From an uncultured Erysipelotrichaceae bacterium (GTDB lineage Bacteria; Bacillota_I; Bacilli_A; Erysipelotrichales; Erysipelotrichaceae): a stretch of 5,300 bases of DNA. How positions within the stretch are numbered: position 1 is the first letter of the stretch; each line of letters begins with the position of its first letter. Location: positions 1-5,300 of the forward strand of contig CALBJM010000082.1 in assembly GCA_937893225.1 (NCBI GenBank), in the 5' to 3' direction. The translations under genes and the position numbers were made by a program. This document shows positions 1-4,904 of this stretch, piece after piece. Under the pieces are notes generated by a model, which saw only the letters and a program-made list of their open reading frames with translations, made no database searches and had not been told where the DNA came from.

Positions 1-683
1 TATTTTGGTGCAGAAGATTTTAATTGCTGTTGCTTAATATCTTTTAATTCCTGACGGACAGAAGATCTATCCATAATAGCTGTTGATTTTTTTCTTTCGA
101 CGGTTTTCTTCTTGTTTTCTCTCTTCAATGTTTTTGAAGATGGCTCGAACGGAGTACCGTCCTTGCTTGCCCGAGCCTTGATGGGGTTTGTTTTTTCATC
201 CATCAATTTAGATAGTAATGCATCATGCTCTTCATCACTTAAAGGCTTTGCATCTTTGATTTTTTGTTGTGACAATACGGATTCACGAATGGCTTTTGTA
301 TCAATAGTAGCTAGATCAAATTTATCTACCATTCTTGATATCTTCGATGCATCTTCAGCTTTGACCATGATGTCTACAATTCCATCTGTATTGTTCTTTT
401 CTTTTAAAACAGAGTAAAGAACACCATAATATTTGGCTTCTTCATAAAACTTTTTTAAATCTGAATGATGAATCGCAAATACTTTTAGTTCCTTATTGGA
501 TTTTAAAAGGTTATCCAAGTTTGTTTTTCCTTTGATTTTCTTGTTGTCACTAATAATTGTATATAGAGTAACGGCCAAAGATTTAGCAGCGGTGCCACCA
601 GCTTTTAATCCAATTTCTGCAGCTACCTGAATACCTTCTAATGTCATCTTCATCATTTGATCTGCAGTATCGGCACTGTTCAT
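1..683 (-). CDS. pcfB: PcfB family (DUF3801) conjugation accessory protein, 3' end outside window
   Basis: Translating the minus strand from ATG 683-681 gives 227 uninterrupted residues that run off the left edge. Residues about 10-125 match the DUF3801/PcfB pattern: an N-terminal TLEGIQVAAEIGLKAGG helix, KKIKGKTNLDNLLKS (48-62), a FAIHHSDLKKFYEEAKYYGVLY segment around 69-90 and the hallmark DGIVDIMVKAEDASKI (100-115). The tail (180-227) is lysine-rich with SSVRQELKDIKQQQ, as usual near the C-terminus of this family, so probably only a few dozen residues are missing. No signal peptide or membrane segment is seen, so it should be cytoplasmic. By family it assists delivery of the relaxosome to the type IV coupling protein; its exact role is poorly known. 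The start is supported by AAAGGAG at 693-699, nine bases upstream. ATGA at 683-680 overlaps the original relaxase stop, so the two genes were translationally coupled before the relaxase acquired its internal TGA. Confidence 0.92.
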   Translation of the reverse strand, partial: MNSADTADQMMKMTLEGIQVAAEIGLKAGGTAAKSLAVTLYTIISDNKKIKGKTNLDNLLKSNKELKVFAIHHSDLKKFYEEAKYYGVLYSVLKEKNNTDGIVDIMVKAEDASKISRMVDKFDLATIDTKAIRESVLSQQKIKDAKPLSDEEHDALLSKLMDEKTNPIKARASKDGTPFEPSSKTLKRENKKKTVERKKSTAIMDRSSVRQELKDIKQQQLKSSAPK

Positions 684-844
684 AAATTCAGACTCCTTTC
701 GTATTCTTTTTGTGTTTGCATACGTTCAGCTTCTAATGCATTCACCATTTTTAATTTTTCTTCAATGTCAGGTACTCTCTTTTCTATATCATCGCATATA
801 CGGATTTCCTTTTTCCCATGTGCAATTTTAGAAGTGAGCGTATC
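680..844 (-). pseudogene. Detached C-terminal tail of the relaxase, in frame beyond a premature TGA
   Basis: After the relaxase TGA (847-845) the same frame stays open for 54 codons and ends at TGA 682-680. It reads DTLTSKIAHGKKEIRICDDI (844-785) followed by EKRVPDIEEKLKMVNALEAE and a short end. The pattern of a short coiled helix, then KEIRICDDIEKR and VPDIEEKL, resembles the conserved C-terminus of Clostridia relaxases of this type (K-E-V-K-L-C-D-D-I-like). Its final stop overlaps the pcfB ATG as ATGA, a normal intact-operon junction. Both facts argue that this is the native end of the relaxase and not chance. It has no own start or ribosome site, so it is probably untranslated unless the TGA is read through. 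A sequencing or assembly error at 845-847 remains possible. Confidence 0.8.
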
Positions 845-2020
845 TCAATCTTGTTCCAACTGTTGTTTTAAGTCTGGATCACGGGTTCTTTTGATTTTGT
901 TGTAGATGGATCTTCTTTGATTCATCCAGTTTTCTATTTGATCATTTAAAGCCAATTTAAAAGCAAGCACATCTTCAATGGATTCAAGATTATGCTTGCC
1001 AATAAGCGTATTTTCATTTGTGATTTTGTCCATATAAATCAAATCCTTTCTAAGTGATGGACTGGGATATTTTTGCGGTATTCCTTTTGGTCGTAAAATA
1101 CCCAATTCAACACAATATCGAATATACATTGCTTTGATTCCTTTTAGTTTTGTATGATTACCTTGATATTCTTTACAGGGGATAACATCAGGAACTGCAG
1201 ATTGCATTGGAAACAGAAAGTTACTATTCATGCGTTCCATCAAATGTTCTTCATCATAACGATTATCACGTGTGAGTTTATAAAAGCGGAATGTTCTTTT
1301 GGATTGTGGATGTTTTAAAGTCCAATGTTTTCCATTTAGGTTTACACCATATCCAATTTCTTCAAGAGCTTCTTGAAACTGTTCAGGAGTTCTTGCATAC
1401 AATAAAACAGAATCGACATCATAACGAATCAGTTTTCGCAAATAGATAGCATCATTATTTTCGGCTTTCCATTCTCCATAATTGATTGCTTTACCTTCCG
1501 GTTTTGTAATGACAGTTAAACCATGTTCTTTACAAATAGCATCATTTAATTCTCGAAAGTGATCAATATCGACTTTCTTGTTGTCATACTTTTTACCATC
1601 TACCCAGGAAACGGAATTTACCACAAAATGATTATGAAGATGTTCTTTATCCAAATGAGTAGATACAACCACTTCAAATCGGTTGCCCCACATTTGTTTA
1701 GCAAGCTGAACACCAAGTGCATGACATTGTTCTGGTGTAACTTCACCTGGTTTAAAAGACTGTACAGCATGAAAAGCAAGTCTTCCATCCATCTTGTTGT
1801 AAGAAAGTTTTGTGTTCATCATTTGTTTTAATGCCGAACGAGGTTCACAATTAATCCCAGTAATAAATTCTTTTTTGTTTGTTTTATAGCCTTGGGTAGT
1901 ATAGGAAAGAACTTCTTTTAAACCATCGCTCATATCTTCTTTTGTCTTGTTTGGATTTTTAATATAGTTAAGAACGCGATTTAAATCATCTTTTACTGCC
2001 CATATTTTAGTGATTGCCAT
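845..2020 (-). CDS. MOBP-type relaxase (relaxase/mobilization nuclease domain), truncated at the C-terminus
   Basis: This conjugative relaxase would nick one strand at oriT, stay covalently bound through a tyrosine, and be exported with the DNA. It is 391 residues long. Motif I is VLNYIKNPNKTKED with candidate catalytic Tyr19, placed like Tyr22 of RP4 TraI. Residues 84-105 hold FHAVQSFKPGEVTPEQCHAL, typical of the PF03432 family. The metal-binding histidine motif is THLDKEHLHNHFVVNSV (121-137), with His127, His129 and His131. The nuclease core therefore looks intact. Residues about 200-250 carry a conserved accessory region, and the end (360-391) begins a coiled coil that is cut short by TGA 847-845. 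ATG 2020 is supported by AAGGAG at 2026-2031, five bases upstream. MobC is usually directly adjacent, but here a separate AlbA_2 gene and its terminator intervene; no convincing promoter was found between that terminator (2074) and the start. Because the catalytic domain is complete, partial activity is possible, but tail functions in partner binding may be lost. Confidence 0.93.
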   Translation of the reverse strand: MAITKIWAVKDDLNRVLNYIKNPNKTKEDMSDGLKEVLSYTTQGYKTNKKEFITGINCEPRSALKQMMNTKLSYNKMDGRLAFHAVQSFKPGEVTPEQCHALGVQLAKQMWGNRFEVVVSTHLDKEHLHNHFVVNSVSWVDGKKYDNKKVDIDHFRELNDAICKEHGLTVITKPEGKAINYGEWKAENNDAIYLRKLIRYDVDSVLLYARTPEQFQEALEEIGYGVNLNGKHWTLKHPQSKRTFRFYKLTRDNRYDEEHLMERMNSNFLFPMQSAVPDVIPCKEYQGNHTKLKGIKAMYIRYCVELGILRPKGIPQKYPSPSLRKDLIYMDKITNENTLIGKHNLESIEDVLAFKLALNDQIENWMNQRRSIYNKIKRTRDPDLKQQLEQD

Positions 2021-2073
2021 AGCTTCTCCTTTTAAAAATAGTTTGTAGGCCCATTAAATTGAACTTATAAATT

Positions 2074-2098
2074 AAAAAGGCAAGAATTTCTTCTTACC
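2074..2098 (-). terminator. Rho-independent terminator after the AlbA_2 gene
   Basis: On the minus strand GGTAAGAA-GAAA-TTCTTGCC forms an 8-bp stem (one T-G wobble) closed by a GNRA-type GAAA loop at 2098-2079, followed at once by TTTTT (2078-2074) and more A/T. It begins a few bases after TAA 2107-2105. It separates the AlbA_2 transcript from the relaxase start at 2020, so relaxase expression needs read-through or a promoter I could not identify with confidence. Confidence 0.8.
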
Positions 2099-2104
2099 TA
2101 AATC

Positions 2105-2839
2105 TTATTTATCACTTTTACTTTTTAAGTAATATCCACCATTTCTATTCGAACCACGATGTTCTACATAAGCAGTCAAATTTCTTTTTAACTCATTTTT
2201 TATCATGTCTCTACTCACTGATGGAGAAGTTGTCTGGATTATTTCTGTTAGTTTTATTGTGCTTATTCCTGGGTTTAGTTTTAAAGCTTTCATTATTTCT
2301 AATCCTAAATCACTTATTGGGTCAGTTATTGGGTCAGTTATTGGGTCAGTTATTGACTCGATTTCTTGATAATTGACATTAGGTAACGTGACGAAAAAGA
2401 AATTTTCCGTTGCTTTAAACTCAGGTTTAACGTCGTAATTCTTATAGCTTTCGATTGTTCTAGGAATTCCTGTACCAAAATTTTCTATCATTCCTAATTT
2501 ATCAAATACATGTACTAATCGTGGATTACGATATGTATGTACACCATTCATAATATCATCCATAGATGCATTAAATATTCCACCAGGACTAGTGATTTTT
2601 GCCTTGTCAGGGAAAAATTCAATTTTGATATTCGAACGTATGAAGTAATTGGCGTGACATATTGCATTTAAAACCATTTCACGAATAGATGCACCTGGAT
2701 AAGATTTTGTTTCGATTCGCTTAAACGAACTTCCGTCAATTATAACTCGTAAATCATTTAATCTTTCGGCCTGCTCCTCCACATTTTTTAAAATATTCAC
2801 TAGCGAACCCTTAAAGCTCTTTTTGATTTTGAAATTCAT
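2105..2839 (-). CDS. C-terminal half of the AlbA_2 protein: HATPase_c_4 domain, DPIT repeat linker, winged helix
   Basis: This 244-codon fragment starts at the first ATG after the internal stop. Residues 1-35 (FKGSLVNILKNVEEQAERL) are the usual helix before the ATPase-like domain. Residues 45-66 carry the N-box-like SYPGASIREMVLNAICHANY with Glu54 and Asn58. ITSPGGIF (82-89) and FGTGIPRTIESY (121-132) complete the PF13749-type GHKL signature. A linker with ITDP repeats (163-174, then ISDL) leads to a winged-helix domain (about 178-240) ending NRNGGYYLKS, a likely DNA-binding module. No Shine-Dalgarno sequence precedes ATG 2839 (upstream GATTCGGAA), so efficient independent translation is doubtful and this is best viewed as a pseudogene piece. 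Reinitiation after TAA 2881, 39 bases upstream, cannot be excluded. Confidence 0.8.
   Translation of the reverse strand: MNFKIKKSFKGSLVNILKNVEEQAERLNDLRVIIDGSSFKRIETKSYPGASIREMVLNAICHANYFIRSNIKIEFFPDKAKITSPGGIFNASMDDIMNGVHTYRNPRLVHVFDKLGMIENFGTGIPRTIESYKNYDVKPEFKATENFFFVTLPNVNYQEIESITDPITDPITDPISDLGLEIMKALKLNPGISTIKLTEIIQTTSPSVSRDMIKNELKRNLTAYVEHRGSNRNGGYYLKSKSDK
2309..2356 (-). repeat. Four tandem 12-bp units encoding an ITDP/ISDL linker
   Basis: On the plus strand GTCAGTTATTGG occurs exactly at 2321-2332 and 2333-2344. It recurs with one change at 2345-2356 and with two changes at 2309-2320. The period is a multiple of three, so gain or loss of units keeps the frame and only lengthens or shortens the linker between the ATPase-like and winged-helix domains. 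Related proteins commonly carry DPI-type linker repeats of varying number. Confidence 0.9.
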
Positions 2840-2878
2840 TTCCGAATCGTATTCTGCAACTTTGACAACAATTTCTGA

Positions 2879-3454
2879 TTAATCTGACAGCAAATAAGCA
2901 AGGTTGGTATATTCGCCTGATTTAGCTTTCAACCCCAGTGTATTCATTAATCGAGGTGTTGAATTGATATCATTTTCTTCAAGTGTTCGTTCAAAAGCCT
3001 TGAATGTAAGATCCTGTTCATCTGAAATATCATCTTCATAACTGTAGCTATGTGACTCCATTATCATACGTAATATTTCATCGTCATTAGCCTTACGTTT
3101 ACTTCTGCCAACACGAATATATACACCTGAAGGTTTTGGACCTTTTTCTCTTAAATAGTATGGTTTATTTGTTCCTTTAGAAATATTAATAACCAACACA
3201 TCATCACTATTGAAATAATATTGAATCAATCCTGAAGGTTTTGGAAAAAATGCTTCTTGAATCCAATTTCCTAATTTTAAATCTACTTTATCTTTAGAAC
3301 TGTCATCCTTAATACCTGTAATACTTCCATCATCTTCAACACCTACATAAATGGTTCCACCATCACTATTAAGAAAAGCAATTATTTCGCTTTTGACTTC
3401 ATCAATCAATTCTCGTTTTAATTCTGTATGTTCATCTTCAAAATATTTAGTCAT
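2879..3454 (-). CDS. N-terminal half of the AlbA_2 protein (Schlafen AlbA_2 domain, PF04326)
   Basis: This fragment is 191 residues long. The AlbA_2 domain covers about residues 5-130: HTELKRE (9-15) with the family's acidic/lysine start, FLNSDGGTIYVGVEDDGSI (27-45), the KPYYLREKGPKPSGVYIRVG segment (97-116) and the SKRKANDDEI end. This domain is linked to nucleic acid binding, and to nuclease-like activity in Schlafen relatives. Residues 145-191 form the conserved helical bridge FKAFERTLEEND...LMNTLGLK...TNLAYLLSD, which normally runs straight into the ATPase-like half. ATG 3454 is chosen because GAGGTG lies ten bases upstream (3465-3470) and a promoter ends about 25 bases upstream. This half has full translation signals, so a truncated AlbA_2-only protein could be produced. 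Whether it is stable or functional is unknown. Confidence 0.85.
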   Translation of the reverse strand: MTKYFEDEHTELKRELIDEVKSEIIAFLNSDGGTIYVGVEDDGSITGIKDDSSKDKVDLKLGNWIQEAFFPKPSGLIQYYFNSDDVLVINISKGTNKPYYLREKGPKPSGVYIRVGRSKRKANDDEILRMIMESHSYSYEDDISDEQDLTFKAFERTLEENDINSTPRLMNTLGLKAKSGEYTNLAYLLSD

Positions 3455-3478
3455 CTTATAGCGTCACCTCTAATCCCA

Positions 3479-3507
3479 ATGATATATATAATGACTCAAT
3501 AAATCAA
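3479..3507 (-). promoter_or_regulatory. Predicted sigma-70 type promoter of the AlbA_2 gene
   Basis: On the minus strand, TTGATT (3507-3502) and TATCAT (3484-3479) are separated by exactly 17 bases. Transcription would start near 3472, giving a short leader that just includes the GAGGTG ribosome site. The surrounding TATATATA run offers alternative -10 placements. This is a prediction from consensus only. Confidence 0.5.
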
Positions 3508-3514
3508 TGGAAAA

Positions 3515-3526
3515 GAAATATATTTC
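3515..3526. promoter_or_regulatory. 12-bp perfect palindrome upstream of the AlbA_2 promoter, possible operator
   Basis: GAAATATATTTC is self-complementary and ends eight bases before the predicted -35 box. Its position suits a regulator site, possibly autoregulation by the winged-helix part of the downstream protein. It is pure A/T inside, so chance is a real alternative. Confidence 0.3.
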
Positions 3527-3562
3527 AAAAGATCTATTTTAGTGTGGTTTTGTTTCTAAAAC

Positions 3563-3895
3563 TTATTCAGTTATATCTATCGGTTGTCGAATCAAAATCA
3601 TAATCTCATTTATTTGATCTTGCAGCTTTTCATAATTTTTCATGTAAAAGGATTTATCCATTGTATTTTGTGTATAAACAGATATTGCGATTTGATTCAA
3701 TTTTTCAGAAATCTCTCTTAAGATTTCGATTACTTCGATTAATTCTTTGCTTGGTACAGGCCTAGGTACTAAACCGTTTATACACATTCGAAGGTAAGAT
3801 TCACGAGATAGATTTGATTCTTTAACTAACATATTTAAATGATCAAATTCGTATTCATTTAAACGTAATGTAAATTGTTTAGTTCTTTTCCTCAT
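3563..3895 (-). CDS. mobC: MobC family relaxosome protein
   Basis: This 110-residue protein has the MobC layout. A basic start MRKRTKQ leads into a ribbon-helix-helix segment (QFTLRLNEYEFDHLNMLVKE, then SNLSRESYLRMCINGLV, residues 7-43). A proline-bearing hinge PRPVPSKE follows, then the helical MobC core ILREISEKLNQIAISVYTQN (58-77) and a coiled C-terminus. By family it binds oriT and helps melt or present the nick site to the relaxase, in the cytoplasm. The nearest Shine-Dalgarno (AAGGAG, about 3913-3918) lies 17 bases before ATG 3895, unusually far, and no ATG, GTG or TTG in this frame sits closer to it; upstream the frame reaches TAG after nine codons. A terminator hairpin ends about 30 bases before the start, so how mobC is transcribed is unclear. 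In most relatives the relaxase follows directly; here the AlbA_2 unit intervenes. Confidence 0.9.
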   Translation of the reverse strand: MRKRTKQFTLRLNEYEFDHLNMLVKESNLSRESYLRMCINGLVPRPVPSKELIEVIEILREISEKLNQIAISVYTQNTMDKSFYMKNYEKLQDQINEIMILIRQPIDITE

Positions 3896-3924
3896 ATATC
3901 TTTTATTAAATACTCCTTCAATCT

Positions 3925-3957
3925 AAATAAAAAACAGTCGGAATTTCCAACTGTTTT
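3925..3957 (-). terminator. Rho-independent terminator closing the toxin-antitoxin operon
   Basis: On the minus strand AAAACAGT pairs with ACTGTTTT (3957-3950 with 3938-3931). One mismatch follows, then GGA pairs with TCC around a 3-base loop, and a T-rich tract reaches 3925. It lies eight bases past the toxin stop at 3965. It would end the toxin-antitoxin transcript before mobC. The stem is also a possible relaxosome site, since it is directly upstream of mobC. Confidence 0.75.
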
Positions 3958-3964
3958 CCAAATT

Positions 3965-4279
3965 TTACAAGATTTTATTTAAATCTCTTGCTTTGTATAG
4001 TAATCGTCTTACTTCCATCACATTATCAATGACAACATAATATACAACGTAGTTTTTAACATAAATTCGATAATATGGATATTTTCTTTTCTTTAAAGAA
4101 CGATATGGTTCAAAGGAAAGAGGTGATTTTGAACGTTCCAATATTGCCGTTTCAACTTCATCAATTAAATTTTCTGCAGCTTTAGGATTATTTAGAACAT
4201 TAGAAATGTAAAAGACAATTTCATTTAAGTCCTTTTTGAATATTGGAAGATATCTAATTGAATAGTTATTTTGTTTCAT
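3965..4279 (-). CDS. RelE/ParE family toxin of a type II toxin-antitoxin pair
   Basis: This 104-residue basic protein has the RelE/ParE fold pattern. It opens with the strand YSIRYLPIFKKDLNEIVFYI (6-25), followed by the helix pair NPKAAENLIDEVETAILERS (31-50). The core is RKYPYYRIYVKNYVVYYVV, then DNVMEVRRLLYKARDLNKIL at the end. RelE members cut mRNA on the ribosome and ParE members poison gyrase. Sequence alone does not separate them here, although arginine and lysine residues in the last two strands suit an mRNA interferase. The gene overlaps the antitoxin by 14 bases (4266-4279), the usual antitoxin-first coupled arrangement, and has only a weak AAGAG site inside the antitoxin, which would keep toxin below antitoxin. 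A strong terminator follows directly. Confidence 0.88.
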   Translation of the reverse strand: MKQNNYSIRYLPIFKKDLNEIVFYISNVLNNPKAAENLIDEVETAILERSKSPLSFEPYRSLKKRKYPYYRIYVKNYVVYYVVIDNVMEVRRLLYKARDLNKIL

Positions 4280-4529
4280 GCAAAGATGCTCTTACAGAAC
4301 TAAAAACATCATTGTGAGATAATCTTTCATTTGTTGTAGCAGCTTGATGGTCTGCTTCGTCTAGTTTCATTTCGATGTTTTCAGTTAATTGCGCATATTC
4401 TTCTAAACTTAGAACAACCATAGAACCATATCCATTCTTGGTTAAATAAACAGGTTCGCCATTATTCACAATTGATTCAATTTCAGGAAATTTGTTTCTT
4501 AAATCTGAAACAGGTCTAATATTTATCAT
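4266..4529 (-). CDS. Phd/YefM family antitoxin
   Basis: This 87-residue acidic protein starts MINIRPVSDLRNKFPEIESI, the Phd/YefM dimerisation and DNA-binding head. EPVYLTKNGYGSMVVLSLEEYAQL (25-48) follows, the characteristic strand-turn-strand and helix. The C-terminal 40 residues are charged and probably unfolded until bound to the toxin. It neutralises the overlapping RelE/ParE toxin and, by family, represses its own promoter. ATG 4529 is supported by AAAGGAG at 4538-4544, eight bases upstream, the best ribosome site of the pair. A promoter at 4568-4596 and dyads at 4611-4654 lie just upstream and could be its control region. The pair probably acts as an addiction module for the element. 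Confidence 0.9.
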   Translation of the reverse strand: MINIRPVSDLRNKFPEIESIVNNGEPVYLTKNGYGSMVVLSLEEYAQLTENIEMKLDEADHQAATTNERLSHNDVFSSVRASLHETK

Positions 4530-4567
4530 ATATGCGTCTCCTTTCTAGCGCCATTTATGATATCCAT

Positions 4568-4596
4568 ATTTTATCAAAATTTTATCATACACTCAA
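4568..4596 (-). promoter_or_regulatory. Predicted promoter of the toxin-antitoxin operon
   Basis: On the minus strand TTGAGT (4596-4591) is followed after exactly 17 bases by TAAAAT (4573-4568). The start of transcription would be near 4561, about 32 bases before the antitoxin ATG. The spacer contains a second TGATAAAAT copy, so the -10 region is duplicated. The first dyad of the palindrome cluster ends 14 bases upstream of the -35 box. Confidence 0.55.
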
Positions 4597-4610
4597 TAGA
4601 TGTGATGGGT

Positions 4611-4691
4611 CTTAGGGATATTCCCTAAGTACTTGTCTTTGGATATCCAAAGACGTTGCTTGTTACAACTGTAGACATTAATGGACTACAG
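4611..4691. repeat. Cluster of consecutive palindromes, candidate oriT or operator region
   Basis: At least four dyads stand head to tail. CTTAGGGA-TAT-TCCCTAAG lies at 4611-4629. AAGTACTT at 4627-4634 overlaps its right arm. GTCTTTGGATATCCAAAGAC, a perfect 20-base palindrome, lies at 4635-4654, and TTGTTACAA at 4660-4668. CTGTAG pairs with CTACAG at 4669-4691 around a self-complementary CATTAATG core. The last one overlaps the end of the 69-codon gene (stop 4680-4678). None is followed by a T-run on the minus strand, which argues against simple terminators. The first two share a GGATAT centre. Such density is typical of origins of transfer or replication and of multi-site operators. The choice between these is inference. 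Confidence 0.7.
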
Positions 4692-4887
4692 CTTTTTTCT
4701 TGTCCGAAATCAAATCTGCAAGATCTTGATCCATTTTTTCGAACATTTCTTTTTTCTGATTCAATAATTTTAGATTCGTAGTTAGAACATTATTTTCTTC
4801 CGAAAGTATTTTAATACGTTCTTCATTTTTGATTTTTTTCTTTTCAATATTGGCAATTCTTTTAACGATGTCTTCGTACTTTATCAT
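4678..4887 (-). CDS. Small coiled-coil hypothetical protein
   Basis: This 69-residue protein is almost entirely charged helix: residues 5-60 (VKRIANIEKKKIKNEERI through LNQKKEMFEKMDQDLADLIS) show a heptad-like pattern of I/L/V and are rich in K and E, and the tail is KKKAVVH. No signal peptide or membrane segment is present. Its size and layout loosely recall the DUF4315 proteins found in conjugative elements, but I cannot confirm membership. ATG 4887 has GGAG eight bases upstream and starts 17 bases after the DUF5688 stop, so the two are most likely co-transcribed. Its last codons lie inside a dyad that begins the palindrome cluster. Confidence 0.7.
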   Translation of the reverse strand: MIKYEDIVKRIANIEKKKIKNEERIKILSEENNVLTTNLKLLNQKKEMFEKMDQDLADLISDKKKAVVH

Positions 4888-4904
4888 TTTAAAATCTCCA
4901 ACCT

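Larger units (their letters stand above)
2105..3454 (-). pseudogene. AlbA_2 / HATPase_c_4 / winged-helix protein gene interrupted by one in-frame TAA
   Basis: The frame from ATG 3454 to TAA 2107-2105 spans 449 codons and is broken only by TAA at 2881-2879. The 13 codons between that stop and the next ATG (2839) read SEIVVKVAEYDSE, which continues the family sequence. Intact relatives have an LLSDQ-type motif followed by a strand such as IKVAVYDG, so the lost codon was most likely glutamine (CAA to TAA). Length and domain order (Schlafen AlbA_2, then GHKL-type ATPase, then winged helix) match the common 'ATP-binding / putative transcriptional regulator' family, whose members have been assigned to regulation and, in some cases, to phage defence. 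The actual role is not known here. It has its own promoter (3479-3507) and terminator (2074-2098), so it is a self-contained unit between mobC and the relaxase. The two halves are listed separately. Confidence 0.82.

Noticed and set aside
112..417. Plus-strand open frame of 101 codons
   Set aside because: It lies inside pcfB on the opposite strand. Its product is low-complexity (S, F rich) with no recognisable domain.
657..905. Plus-strand open frame of 82 codons across the relaxase-pcfB junction
   Set aside because: It is antisense to the relaxase tail and the pcfB start. It has no domain, and the minus-strand reading explains the sequence fully.
1559..1831. Plus-strand open frame of 90 codons
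   Set aside because: It is antisense to the relaxase catalytic core, including the histidine motif, and has no family resemblance.
845..2881. Alternative genetic code in which TGA or TAA is sense
   Set aside because: Both TAA and TAG serve as normal stops for neighbouring intact genes, TGA ends the relaxase tail at the pcfB junction, and only one stop occurs inside each broken gene. Ordinary nonsense mutation is simpler.
3545..3560. Small A/T hairpin just after mobC as a terminator
   Set aside because: The stem is only about five A/T-rich pairs with no following T-run, too weak to call.
4635..4654. Perfect palindrome as a Rho-independent terminator of the coiled-coil gene
   Set aside because: There is no T-tract on either side of the stem in the direction of transcription, and the palindrome has no loop bases.
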